64,000 nucleotides of DNA from Zingiber officinale (Eukaryota > Streptophyta > Magnoliopsida > Zingiberales > Zingiberaceae): contig NC_055992.1 of NCBI RefSeq assembly GCF_018446385.1, positions 98,598,947 to 98,662,946 on the forward strand. Direction: 5' to 3'. The notes beneath the pieces were generated by a model. That model saw only the letters and a program-made list of their open reading frames with translations, was not told the DNA's origin and searched no databases. The translations under genes were made by a program, and so were the position numbers. Of the stretch, positions 41,740 through 53,000 are shown piece by piece (position 1 is the first letter of the stretch; each line of letters opens with the position of its first letter).

Positions 41740-42220
41740 ACCAACAGGCATTGGATCGGTGCTGACCGATCCAATGATATTGTTATGCGGATCGGTCCTC
41801 GACCGATCCAGGATACTTAGTTATCGATCGGCTCGTGACCGATCGGTAACTACACAAGTCAGGGTTATCGACGATGCCCGCGACCGATCGCAGAAGCGAG
41901 ACAGGGGATCATAGGGGATCGGTCGGACCGATCCACTATATGGCGATCGGTCCACGCACCGATCAGGAATCGACAACCCCTCACTGTGAAGAGTTGGGAT
42001 CGGTCTGGGGACCGATCAAACTAGAGCCTGATCGGTCCACAGACCGATCAGGGATGTCCTGGATCGATCAGGCCTAGTTTGATCGGTCCCCAGACCGATC
42101 CCAACTCTTCACAGTGAGGGGTTGTCGATTCCTGATCGGTCTGTGGACCGATCAGGCCATAGGTGGATCGGTCCACAGACCGATCCCCCTATTGATCCCC
42201 TGTTGTCTCGCTTCCTGATT
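41740..42220 (+). repeat. GATCGGTC/GACCGATC dyad array with 67-bp inverted repeat
   Basis: About a dozen 20-24 bp dyads of the form GATCGGTC-loop-GACCGATC. Within the array, 41958-42024 and 42074-42140 are perfect reverse complements of each other (67 bp arms, 49 bp apart). Confidence 0.9.
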
Positions 42221-45200
42221 GGTCCAGACCTAGTCGTTGAGACACAACGGCTAGATTTATATTTTCTTCTTCGCAGGTTGAAGTTATATAACGAGGTGGA
42301 GGGCCTCTACAGAGCTTTTAGCTGCTTCTTCTTCTTCCTCCTTGCGATCTGAGCTTTGTTGAGCTCTCTACTGCTGAAGCTTCGTGTGAGCTTCCCTCGG
42401 CTGGGTCTCCAACAACAGTTGCTGCTGTGGTTGGCATCCGTGAAGTTGTTGCTTCATCAACAATCGACGAGAAGGCAAGCAAACTAGTGTTTCTACATTC
42501 ATATTGTTCTTGACTTCTTGCTATATCTTTGTACTCCGATCTTGCTGTTGAAAGAGAGATTGTGGCGAGGTTTCTCCACCCAGAAGGAGTTTTTATTAGC
42601 CGGTTTTCCGGGGTCTCATCCACCGACGGATTGATAGGATTCATCCACCTTACGGACACGCCGAGGAGTAGGAGTATCATCTCCGAACCTCGTTATATCG
42701 TCGCATTTGAGGTTTGATATTCTTCGTTTCGTTTCTATCTTTTATTTCCGTTGCGCTAACTCAATTTGTAGGAAGAAACGAGAATTTGGGGTCGGCTATT
42801 CACACCCCCCCCCCTCTCTAGCCGCATCCGAAGATCCTAACACTTTGTTCACATCAAGTGATCGAACAACCATTGGGGAACTTAATGGATGAGCTTTATC
42901 CATATAAAATCGTTTAGAACCTTTAGTGTATAAGCTGATTGATGGATAAAAATTCCATCAGCAAAATGTTCAATTTGTAATCCAATACAAAATTTTGTTT
43001 TTCCTAGATCTTTCATCTCAAATTCTCTTTTCAAGATATCAACTGTATGTATAACTTTTTCAGGACTTCCAATGATATTTAAATCATCAACATATACAGA
43101 AACAATGATAAATTTTAGTCCATCCTTTTTTATAAAAACACATGGACATATTAGATCATTTTGATATTTATGTTGCATCAAATAATCACTTAGACGTTTA
43201 TACCACATACGTCCATATTGCTTCAATCCATACAAAGATCTTTGTAATTTAATGGAATAAATATTTTTAAAATTTGAACTTGATGCTTCTGGCATTGTGA
43301 GCCCTTCAGGGATTTTCATATAAATATCATTATCAAGTTTTCCATACAAATAAGCTGCTACTACATCCATCAAACGCATTTCAAGCTTTTCTTGTGTTGT
43401 CATACAAAGAAGATATCGAAATGTAATTGCATCCACTACAGGGGAATATGTTTCTTCATAATCAATACCAGGTTTTTGAGAAAAACCTTGTGCCACTAAA
43501 CGAGCTTTATATCTTATGATTTCATTTTTCTCATTTCGCTTTCGTACAAAAATCCATTTGTACCCTACAGGGGTTACACCTTTTGGTGTTTGGACTACAG
43601 GTCCCAAAACCTCACGTTTTGCAAGTGAGTTTAATTCCTCTTGAATTGCATCTTTCCATTTTGGCCAATCATACATACTACGACATTGTTCAATAGATTT
43701 AGGTTCTTGATCATCATTTTCATAAATAATTTCAAGCGCTACATTGTATGCAAATTTATTGTCGATAACTAATCTTGATCGATTCAATTTCTTCCCTGTC
43801 TTGACATAATTTATTGAGATTTCTTCATTATTTTCAAGTATCTGGACCTCTTTTGGAGTTTTATCAAAAGTTATGTCAGTTGTCTCTATAGGAGACTTAG
43901 GCGCTTCAAAATGAACATCTTGATTAGTTGCTCCTTTCCTTTTTTGAGGATTTTTATCTTTAGAACCGATTGGTCTACCACGCTTCAGACGAGTTGTAAT
44001 CTCATTAATTGATTGTCCAATTGGTACATCAATATGAGCTGGAGCATTAATAGCTGGTATATGTGACTTAGTCACTCTCTTCAAGTCAGTGAATGCATCA
44101 GGCAATTGATTTGTAATATTTTGCAAATGTATTATTCTTTGAACTTCAAGTTCACATTGATTTGTACGAGGATCAAATTGCGATAATGATGCATGCCAAG
44201 TGACTTCTTTGGGAAACTCTTTATTTTCTCCCCCTAGCTTTGGAAAAATTGTTCATTAAAGTGACAGTCAGCAAATCGCGTCGTAAAAACATCTCCTGTC
44301 ATTGGTTCCAAATATCTTATAATTGAAGGAGAATCATATCCAACATATATTCCCAATTTCCTTTGGGGTCCCATTTTAGTGCGTTGTAGTGGGTTAATTA
44401 GCACATATACCGCACATCCAAATATTCTCAAATGAGATATATTAGGTTCTTGACCAAAAGTCAATTGTAAAGGGGAGAATATATGATAACTGGTTGGCCT
44501 GATAAGTATAAGTGTTGTTGCATGCAAAATAGCATGCCCCCAAATAGATGTAGGAAGCTTAGTTCTCATAATCAATGGTCTAGCTATTAACTGGAGGCGT
44601 TTAATAAATGATTCAGCTAAACCATTTTGTGTATGAACATAAGCAACAGGATATCCAATCGTTATTCCAATAGACATACAATAGTCGTTAAATATTTGGG
44701 ATGTAAATTCACCCGCATTATCAAGACGTATTTTCTTGATAGAATATTATGGAAATTGAGCTCTCAACAGAATTATTTGGGCGAGCAATCTCGGAAACAC
44801 CAGGTTGCGAGTTGATAATAAACATACATGTGACCATCTTGTAGAGACATCAATTAACACCATAAAATATTTAAATGGTCCACATGGTGGGTGAATAGAC
44901 CCACATATATCACCTTGTATATGTTCCAGAAATGCAGGGGATTCAATTCCAACTTTAAATGGTGAAGGTCGCATAATAAGTTTTCCTTGAGAACAAGCAG
45001 AACATGAGAATTCATTAAATTGGAGAATCTTCTGGTTCTTTAATGGGTGTCCATGTGAATTCTTGATAAATTTTTGAAATATTGTAGAACCAGGATGTCC
45101 CAATCGGTCATGCCAAAGTATAAAATCATTTGAATCAGTAAACTTCGGGTTTACTATTGCATTTGTTTCTACTGCATATATTATTGTGTAATACAAACCA

Positions 45201-45676
45201 GATAAGAAAGCAGGTAATCTTTCATATACATGTTTCTTATCCAACACTAATTTTGTAATATAGAGATATTCAATATTCTCATCATATGTTTCAATGTGAT
45301 ATCCATTTCGGCGAATATCTTTGAAACTTAGCAAATTTCTTTGAGACTTATGAGAGAACAATGCATTGTCAATAACAAATTTTGTTCCTCCAAATAATGA
45401 TATATTAACTCTTCTGGAACCTTCAATAATATTTGTAGTACCAGATATTGTATTAACATTACTTTCACCCATTTCTAAATAAGAAAAATATTTTTCCTTT
45501 TTTAATATAGAATGTGTCGTTGCACTATCAATAAGGCATAAATCTCTATTATTGAATCCAAAAGCCATGATATTTTCATTAAAACAAAAGAGATACATGA
45601 TGAGAAACAACCTAAAGATTAGTGAAAGAAAACATAATAGCAAATGAACTAATTTATTTTAAAATATTTGATTGAT

Positions 45677-46779
45677 TTAGACATTTCCATAAATATCTTC
45701 ATTTCCAATCAAATTGTCTATCCCTCCATCAGGATCTGCAAATAAATAAGAAATATCCAAATGTGTTATCATAGAAGGACCAACAATTGTGTTATTGTCT
45801 TGAATGACAACATTTATCTCTATATCTTTTACTTTGCCTTTTAAAGAGGCTTGGTAGAGATCAATAAAGTATTTTGGCGTACGATAAGTACGTGACCAAT
45901 GCCCTTTCATGCCACATCTATAATATGAATTTCTGATTTCTTTTCGTCATTATCTTGTCCACTTTGAACCCTTTTACCATTGTCATTTGTCCACTTTTGA
46001 TGAACATTATTGTTAACCCACTTCTGGTGAGTTGTTGTATTTCTTTTATTATAACCATCATGCTTTTCTTGAGATTGATCATTTCCGTATCTACGACCAG
46101 GACCATGGCCACGACCACGACCATGACCATGATGAAATTTTCGTCTGTGCTGTCGTTTATCATTTTTACCAGTTATCCCATTCACTTCAGGAATTGGACT
46201 AGCACCAGTTGGACGGATCTCATGATTTTTCATCAAAAGCTCGTTATTGTGCTCAGCCACCAGAAGACATGTAATCAACTCAGAATATTTCTTAAAACCT
46301 TTCTCTCTATATTGCTGCTGCAGGAGCATGTTAGATGTATGAAAGGTAGAATATGTTTTTTCCAACATATCTTCATCAGTAATTTTTTCACCACATAATT
46401 TTAATTTTGAGCTAATTCTAAACATTGTTGAGTTATATTCACTTACAGATTTAAAATCTTGTAAACGTAAATGAATCCATTCATAACGAGCATTTGGAAG
46501 AATCACAGTTTTATAATGACTATACCTTTCCTTCAAATTATTCCATAGCTCAAGTGGATCTTTAATTGTCAAATATTCAATTTTCAATGCTTCATGAAGA
46601 TGGTGATGAATGAATATCATTGCTTTTGCACGATTTTGTAAAGATTCCTTATTTCCATCTTTTATGGTGTCTCCAAGACCCATAGCATCCAAATGAATCT
46701 CCACATCCAAAATCCACGATAGATAATTTGTTCCCGAAATATCAAGAGCCACAAACTCTAACTTTGAAAGATTGGACAT
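45677..46779 (-). pseudogene. gag: copia D Gag with damaged zinc knuckle
   Basis: The frame 46779-45907 (290 residues, MSNLSKLEFVALDISGTNYL) holds the copia UBN2/Gag domain, with W...L, LWNNLKERY and LQDFKSVSEYN, then an RGRGHG-rich basic stretch. A frameshift near 45915 is needed to continue into KGHWSRTYRTPKYFIDLYQA (45910-45677). The expected CCHC knuckle reads Y-X2-C-X4-H-X4-Y, so its first and last Cys are replaced by Tyr. Confidence 0.88.
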
Positions 46780-47172
46780 AGTAAGAATCTATTATAAAGA
46801 AAACTAAATTATTAATAATAATTATCGTGCATCATATATATTTATTAATAAATGATAAAACATGATATAATCAAAAGATGATTTGGTAATACTTAATGGT
46901 AAAATATTGTAAATTTTTTGAAATGTTGCAAGTCATACAAATAAGTAACTAACTAATAATTAATTGGATAATAGCTACTAAATGATAAAGGAACTATAAA
47001 TTTAACTTCTTGACATGTGAATAATTTTGATTGAGAAAAAAAATATATGTATATATAAATATATCTATACATTTTTTTTTGATATTACCTATAACTAATT
47101 TAATTATATATATATATATTAATATTATTACCTATAGTTGGATTAAAAAAAATAGAACTATCATGCTGATAA
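46780..47172 (-). other. copia D leader and primer-binding site
   Basis: A non-coding AT-rich leader. Next to the 5' LTR the minus strand reads TTATCAGCATGATAG (about 47158-47172), which fits the alternative copia primer site TTATCAGCACGA with one change. Confidence 0.6.
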
Positions 47173-47412
47173 CATATAAAATTATATAAGCAATTGCATA
47201 TGAAAAGGAACTATTATTAACCTTTTCTCTTTTTCCTCTTTCTTTCTTACTCATTAAAATGAATATACATATGTATTTATAGGTACATAATCATATTGAA
47301 ACTCCTCATGAATTTATATAACTTAGGAGTTTAAAAGATGATAGGATATGTAGATGAAGAAGTTTATAAAATTATTGGGGTTATGAACATCCACATAATT
47401 TATTTTACAACA
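47173..47412 (-). repeat. 5' LTR of copia D
   Basis: Nearly identical to 39699-39942. The inner boundary is uncertain by a few bases. Confidence 0.88.
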
Positions 47413-47417
47413 AATAT

Positions 47418-47975
47418 TATTATTATTATTATTCTACTAACAATTAATTAATGAATTTTTAGTCCTCCCTCTTTTAAGTCGCTTTGGTGCATAAGCACGG
47501 CTATGGTCCACGTCATTATCAATGTGACAAGTCATATTCATCTTAATTATTCCGGTCACTGTTTGAATCTTATCTATAATAATTGATCCCTACGATTTTA
47601 AATTTATAAATCAACTGACAAACGAAAGTTAAATTTATGAAAAAATAAAATTATATCGTTAAAAGGAAATTATTAAAATAATTAATCACTCGTAATTTGA
47701 TATCTAAAATTTTCCTCTAAGAATAGAGTATTTTGAGCATTGAGATCTTATTTTAATATTCTTTTGTTTTGGCTTTATTTTTTTTCTGCCGAAATCTCCA
47801 GTCAAAACAAAAACACATCCAGATTCTTTGAAGCAAACGATACGATCATTCACCGTAAAATTCGATCTTAATCACTCACAACCCTGCAATTTTTCTTCAC
47901 ACAGAGCTTGCAAGAAGCTCAATCTACATACACAAGACGACCACCATTCGCTTGTTAAAATGCCGAGCAGAAGTT
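47418..47975. other. intergenic region
   Basis: AT-rich. The last 150 bases would hold the 3' end of the small gene at 47976-48176. No other feature seen. Confidence 0.5.
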
Positions 47976-48176
47976 CTACCTCAAGGCAAAAGCGACGAGC
48001 GCCGCAATCCTCCGCACGCCGCGCCGGAAAGCTAGGTACCACTGCAGAGAGAACCCGGCGGCCTCCTGGACCAGCAGCTCGGCGACCTCCATGAACGAGC
48101 TAAGGTTCCTCATCGGCGGCAGGTACAGTGTCAGCGGCACCGCCGCAAACGCCGCCGCCAGGAACAGCTGCAGCAT
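47976..48176 (-). CDS. small membrane-associated protein, 66 residues, uncharacterised
   Basis: The open frame begins MLQLFLAAAFAAVPLTLYLP, a hydrophobic stretch of about 20 residues that looks like a signal anchor, followed by PPMRNLSSFME and a basic C-terminal tail (WYLAFRRGVRRI). GC content rises sharply over this frame compared with its surroundings. The N-terminal pattern resembles short uncharacterised plant proteins that I recall beginning MLQLF..AFSAVPLTLY.PP. A G-box CACGTG lies at 48192-48197, just upstream of the start. A plus-strand frame over the same bases (47828-48094) has no such features. Function unknown; a truncated copy of a longer gene is also possible. Confidence 0.55.
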   Translation of the reverse strand: MLQLFLAAAFAAVPLTLYLPPMRNLSSFMEVAELLVQEAAGFSLQWYLAFRRGVRRIAALVAFALR

Positions 48177-49800
48177 CGATCTCCTTAATTACACGTGGGC
48201 GAAGAACAAATGCACGGGAGGAAAAAAGGAAGCTTTTGCAGATGAGCTTGAGAATAAGCCGTGTGAGCTCGTTGAGTTCGGTCGAAAGGAAAGTTTATGG
48301 CCGTCCTCTGATTTGTTTGGTGCAGAGGAAGGTTGACTGGTAGTTGTTACCAGCGTATGGTTTCAATTATTCATTCCAATCAAAGTTCGATTGAATTGTT
48401 GGTTTTTTTTTTTTTTTTGTTTTTGCCCCGCAGCGGCAAGATGTCTCAATTTCTCAAGTTATCTTTGCCGTCTATCATCAATCCGATAAGAACCAATTTG
48501 ACAAGGAGGCGATCCGACCCTCATCCGATCTGCTCGCGATGAATCGATCGAATCATAGAGGAACTTCGAGCATATATGGTCAACTTGTTTCAATTTGGAT
48601 GAGATACGTTCAGCGTTTTTATTTTATTAAAGGAAGATAATTTAAGAAACAAAGAACAAGAGAGAACAACCCAAAAACTAAAAAAAAAATTGAAAAAAAC
48701 CCGAAGGCAGTGTTTTCTACACGTGGGAAAATTAAAATGACGTGGGAAAATAAAAGGGCAAAAAGTAAAAGGGCCGATCATTTTGAAAATCGTCTGCCCA
48801 TTTTTAATTAAAATTAAATGGACACTTAATTTAATCCAAATTATCCAAAATACACTTATATTACCTGATTATTTAAGAAACATCATATAATTAAACTTAA
48901 TTTTTGAAAATTGAGATATTCTGTCCCAATAATCATGTGTCTTATGTCTTTTCTTAGATCGGATGATTATGATATTCTCAAAATGTATATGATATTTTAG
49001 TGAAGTGCACTGTATCCTTGAGATATGATTTAATCCGTTCGATCGACGAGAATCTATAGAGACACAAAATTATTGGGACAGAGAATCTAAACTCAACTTT
49101 TGGTCTTAACATATTCAACTAGATGAAAGTTAATAATTAATTTTTACATTGATATAATTACTAGACACTAGTAACTAACTTATATAGTTATAGAAGCTAG
49201 TTTTTAATTTTTACAATAATAACTTTGCATATTTTAATTTTATTTTCCTGAACAATAATATGGTTACAAAATAAATGATGAGGAATTCATAGTACTCGAT
49301 ATATTTTAAATAAATATTATTCAATTATAATTGATAATATAAAAGTTAGCATGTAACTTCTACTATGTGTAAAAATTAATTGTTAGTTTTTACAATATCA
49401 TTTTATATGTTTTTATTTTATTTTATTAAAATAATATTTTAATAAATAAAATAAATATTTTTTAGATTTTGATTTTTCTATCTATTGGACAGTTAGGTGT
49501 TAGCCTATTTCGATATAGGTTACTGGCGCTCTACCGGAACAACAAGGGATCACGTATCTAATCAATCGGGTTGACTTGTAGTTGATCAGTATTGGCAATG
49601 TCTTCTAAAGTACGAATCTACTCTCGCTTGACCGAAGAGGTCGTGTACTCTAGGAAAGAACTATAGGAATACCAGCAATGTGTTAGCTTCTATAATTTTA
49701 TGGATACAATTATAAAAAGGAGGCTCATTTGATTTAATTAATTAATTTTTTAAAAAATACATTAATATAATGTTTAGTATTTAGGATTTATCCTAATTCC
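48177..49800. other. intergenic region with a small inverted-repeat element
   Basis: Holds the upstream region of the small gene, a T run at 48403-48419 and the element at 48913-49090. Otherwise AT-rich DNA with no coding signal. A non-AT patch at 49497-49680 is unclassified. Confidence 0.5.
48913..49090. mobile_element. MITE-like inverted-repeat element (about 175 bp)
   Basis: ATTCTGTCCCAATAAT with ATGTGTCT at the left (48917-48942) is mirrored by AGACACAAAATTATTGGGAC plus AGAGAAT at the right (49060-49087). The target duplication is unclear, so the superfamily is not assigned. Confidence 0.65.
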
Positions 49801-49807
49801 GGGCGCT

Positions 49808-49914
49808 CATGAGAAGTCAATGCTCATGAAGGAGTGTTAAATGAGCCCATGAGAAGTCAATGCTCATTCGTGAAAGAGAGGGAATAAACCGAGTCAACGC
49901 TTTCTAAACCCTAA
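49808..49914 (+). promoter_or_regulatory. PheRS beta promoter elements
   Basis: A perfect 20-bp direct repeat CATGAGAAGTCAATGCTCAT at 49808-49827 and 49848-49867. A telo-box AAACCCTAA at 49906-49914, common in plant genes of the translation machinery, is about 150 bp before the start codon. Roles are inferred. Confidence 0.6.
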
Positions 49915-50059
49915 CCCACTAAGCCGCACCTTCCCGCCGCTCTTTACCATCTCTCGCCGGCGAGTTCGTCGCCGCCGCTGAGCGGTGGCCAGAGCGTTCG
50001 ATTTTTCGTGGTAGTTTGCGGAACCCATAGACAGCCGTTTTATTGTTGTTCTGCAGCCG

Positions 50060-53000
50060 ATGCCGACGGTGAGCGTCGGGAGGGACCGCCTTTTTGCTGC
50101 CCTCGGCGAAACTTATAGTAACTCCCATTCGATTCTCCCTGTCTCCTTTCTCTTCGTCTGTGTTGCTGCTTATTTTCGTTTTTGACGATCTCAGCGCAGG
50201 AGGAGTTCGAGGAACTATGCTTCAAATTCGGCATCGAGCTCGATGATGTTGTGAGTCATCGTAGATTTGATTTTATCTTACTCTTTCATAGTATTCGTTG
50301 ACTTTATTGTAATCGACTTATTTTATCTGTTCCCTTTCTGCGAAGACTACGGAGAAAGCCATTATTCGGAAAGAGAAGCATCTTGAAGAAGAAGAAGAGG
50401 CAGAAGCTGGTGACGAGGACGAGGAAGTCATTTATAAGATCGAGGTCGCAGCCAATAGGTAAAATTCGAATCTTTCTAGTAGGTCTCTAAATCTTAATTA
50501 ATATTTTGTCTAGTCAACTTGTGTTATTGAGGTGCAAAAGGAAATCGTTGCATTAGTTGTTTTTTTTTTAATTCAGAATGTATTTAACATGCAGAGATGT
50601 TTAACACCGTTGTCTTTGTACTGTTGCTGTATTAATAGAAACATTTTATAGATACATGGTGAGCATAGCACTTCATCATCCAGTGCCGATTTCTATTTTC
50701 TAATTGGATCACATTATGCATTGTATTTAGCCTTGAGTTTCTAGCCTTTATCTGTTATCCACATACATGCATTTTCAAGAAGGAATAACAATGCAGTATA
50801 CTTTTGTTGTTCATTTGATGATGGTTGTAATGTTGGTTTTATACCTTCCTTTCTCTATGTGGTAAATTCAACTGCAGATATGATTTGCTCTGTCTTGAAG
50901 GAATTGCTCGAGCTCTCAGAATTTTCATTGAAAAGGAAGCAAACCCTTTGTATACAGTCTCTGATGTATCATCTAAATCAATACTCAAAATGCATGTCAA
51001 ACCTGAGGTGATTAAAATCATTGAGACTAGCTTCTCAGGCTTTCTCGTCTTAGTTGTTGCACCAAAAATATTGGCTTGCCAACATATCTTTTTAGTTTTT
51101 TCTTTATTTTGTGAGTAGAACAAAGTTTGTAACAGTGTTCTCTTATTTAATAGACCTCATTGATCCGGCCTTTTGTTGTCTGTGCCATTCTAAGAGGAAT
51201 AACCTTTGATGAAGCAAGATACAACAGCTTCATTGAGCTGCAAGATAAATTACACCAAAATATATGTAGGTATGTTTCAAATCTTGCCTGATTTCTCCTG
51301 CCTAGTTCTTGCTTCCGAATCATTGCCAAAACTTATCCTTCTTTTAACACCAGGCGAAGAACCTTAGTTGCTATTGGGACACATGATTTGGATACAATAC
51401 AGGGTCCTTTTTCATATGAGGTAATACACACACCTTGCTTTATGATAAGTCAGTGGCAATCCTTCATAATTTTGGACCTTTTCTGCTGCTGTTAATAATC
51501 TTGAATCCATGCAGCATTATTATGGAGATAATGAACAGAACCAACACAAATTATGCAGAAGATATTGAATTCCTTAGTGATATTATACATTTCCAAAGTT
51601 TACTTTATAAATTATATTACACTGTTACATGATTATAGTGAATGCTTTTCTATTCAGATTCTAGGTAGTAGGTAGAACATCCTTGTATTGCTTAACTTGT
51701 CACAGTTAATAACTTGTCCTTTCTTTATTGCTCACATGAAATTAGTCAATGGAGCTTTTAGTGCTCCGCTATTGTTCTTCTATCATAATGAGCATATCCA
51801 GTATTCTTACAATTTCTTCGCTCTCTTTTCATTTTTCAGGCATTACCACCTCAAGAGATTAATTTTGTGCCTTTAAAGCAGGTACTTCAATGTTTATTTA
51901 TTGTCCTTCACTTCATAGCTGTGATGCTAAATATGTTGCTCAATTTGTTTTTGCAAGATCTAGTTGTGGTTCTTCATTCTTTAATGCTTAAATTTTTTCC
52001 TGATGTGCTACATTTGCAAATTGTTAGAAATTAATTAACTTAAAGTACCACTATTTCACATTGAACTTTGTGAGTGTCAAATGCTTTGGGCATCAATTAA
52101 ACCAATTTTCAAAGCTGATATAGGGTGGTATGAGTATCGGCTTGTGTTACAAGTCTGAACTTCATCAGATTTTCATGATATAAACATTGGCAAACATCTT
52201 ACAGATGCTGCAAAATGCTACACCAGTAATCCTGGGGGGGGGGGGGGCAATGCAGTAGCAAATGCTGTTAAAATAGAATTACTTGGTAGTAAGTGTCACA
52301 TTTCTGTGTGATTCCACTAGTACCAGTTTGACATTTAAGCACATCATTTTATTTCCACTATTATTTTTGTTGGACATTGAAAATTTATTAACTGAAAACT
52401 CTTCCAATACATCAGATTCTAATCCCTTATTATAGATTGATCATATGACATATTCTTCATAATAAACTTTTCTAATAAAACCCCTATATTCCTAATGAAG
52501 ACTCTAGGGTAAAGCTTAAGAAGGGGATTGAATGTTAAGCAATTGATATATTTGAAGAACGAGTGAGAGTTGAGGTTTCTCATCCTAAGTTGATGATAAG
52601 GATGAACTAGTGTTTGAAAAGCCATCTATTTTATTAGAGGAATTAAAACCTGAATCATCTATTGTATTAATGAAAGGAACATTAAAAATTGCAACCAATG
52701 AATTGAAACCTAATATGGCAGAAATCATAGTAGAGGTGGAGCTCCTCGTCGCGGGAGAAGAGGGTGTGGTCCTCCTTGAGGTTGGGGCAGACCTCGACTA
52801 TGCGATTGCAGTTGGAAGAGATGGCAAACCGACGTCGGGAGGATAGTGATTATCCAATGGGCTGATGAGTAAGCGGAATTGAGGAGAAGACAAGGAGAGA
52901 AATCACTAAAACAAAGAGAACACCCAAAAAAAAAAAACTTATTATCAATAGAGGATGATTCCTCAGACTTAAATAAAGGAAACAAATCCTAATATATAGA

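Larger units (their letters stand above)
40876..42842 (+). repeat. solo LTR of a Sirevirus-like element (1967 bp)
   Basis: Starts TGTTGGTGTAACC, ends CCTAACA and is flanked by the perfect 5-bp duplication CTTTG (40871-40875 and 42843-42847). There is no internal sequence, so it is the product of LTR-LTR recombination. Start motif and the C-rich run followed by TCTCTAGCC near the end resemble the LTRs of A and B. It contains three kinds of dyad-rich tandem repeats. Orientation is inferred from this resemblance. Confidence 0.88.
39990..45643 (-). pseudogene. pol: copia D pol polyprotein, frameshifted
   Basis: Segments in sense order: protease with CLIDSATTHSIL (45643 side); GAG-pre-integrase and integrase with LWHDRLGHP, FSCSACSQGK and GDICGS (to 44747); the integrase C-half with HTQNGLAESFIKRL (44677-44234); reverse transcriptase with LVAQGFSQKPGIDYEETYSP and YVDDL (44126-42882). 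RNase H follows on the other side of the solo LTR (about 40868-40120: YLANNTIPDIAFAVNLLARY, then a degenerate DE...H region). Frame changes occur near 44750-44680 and 44235. The polyprotein normally provides cleavage, integration and reverse transcription; here it cannot be made whole. Confidence 0.92.
39699..47412 (-). mobile_element. Ty1/copia element D (7.7 kb, contains a solo LTR)
   Basis: A minus-strand element with short LTRs (39699-39942 and about 47173-47412). It is flanked by the perfect 5-bp duplication AATAT (39694-39698 and 47413-47417). Gag and all pol domains are present in order but with frameshifts and stops. A 1967-bp LTR from another family is inserted at 40876-42842. Removing it leaves about 5.7 kb, of ordinary copia length. 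Confidence 0.93.

Noticed and set aside
45955-46398. 147-codon plus-strand frame
   Set aside because: It is antisense to the copia D gag gene, a shadow of its Gly/Arg/His-rich codons.
52233-52246. Run of 13 G within intron 7
   Set aside because: A homopolymer of this length may be a G-quadruplex seed but is also a common assembly artefact, and nothing nearby supports a function.
52610-52846. 78-codon frame in PheRS intron 7
   Set aside because: The resemblance to copia or other proteins is too weak, the composition is purine-biased, and it has no flanking gene signals.
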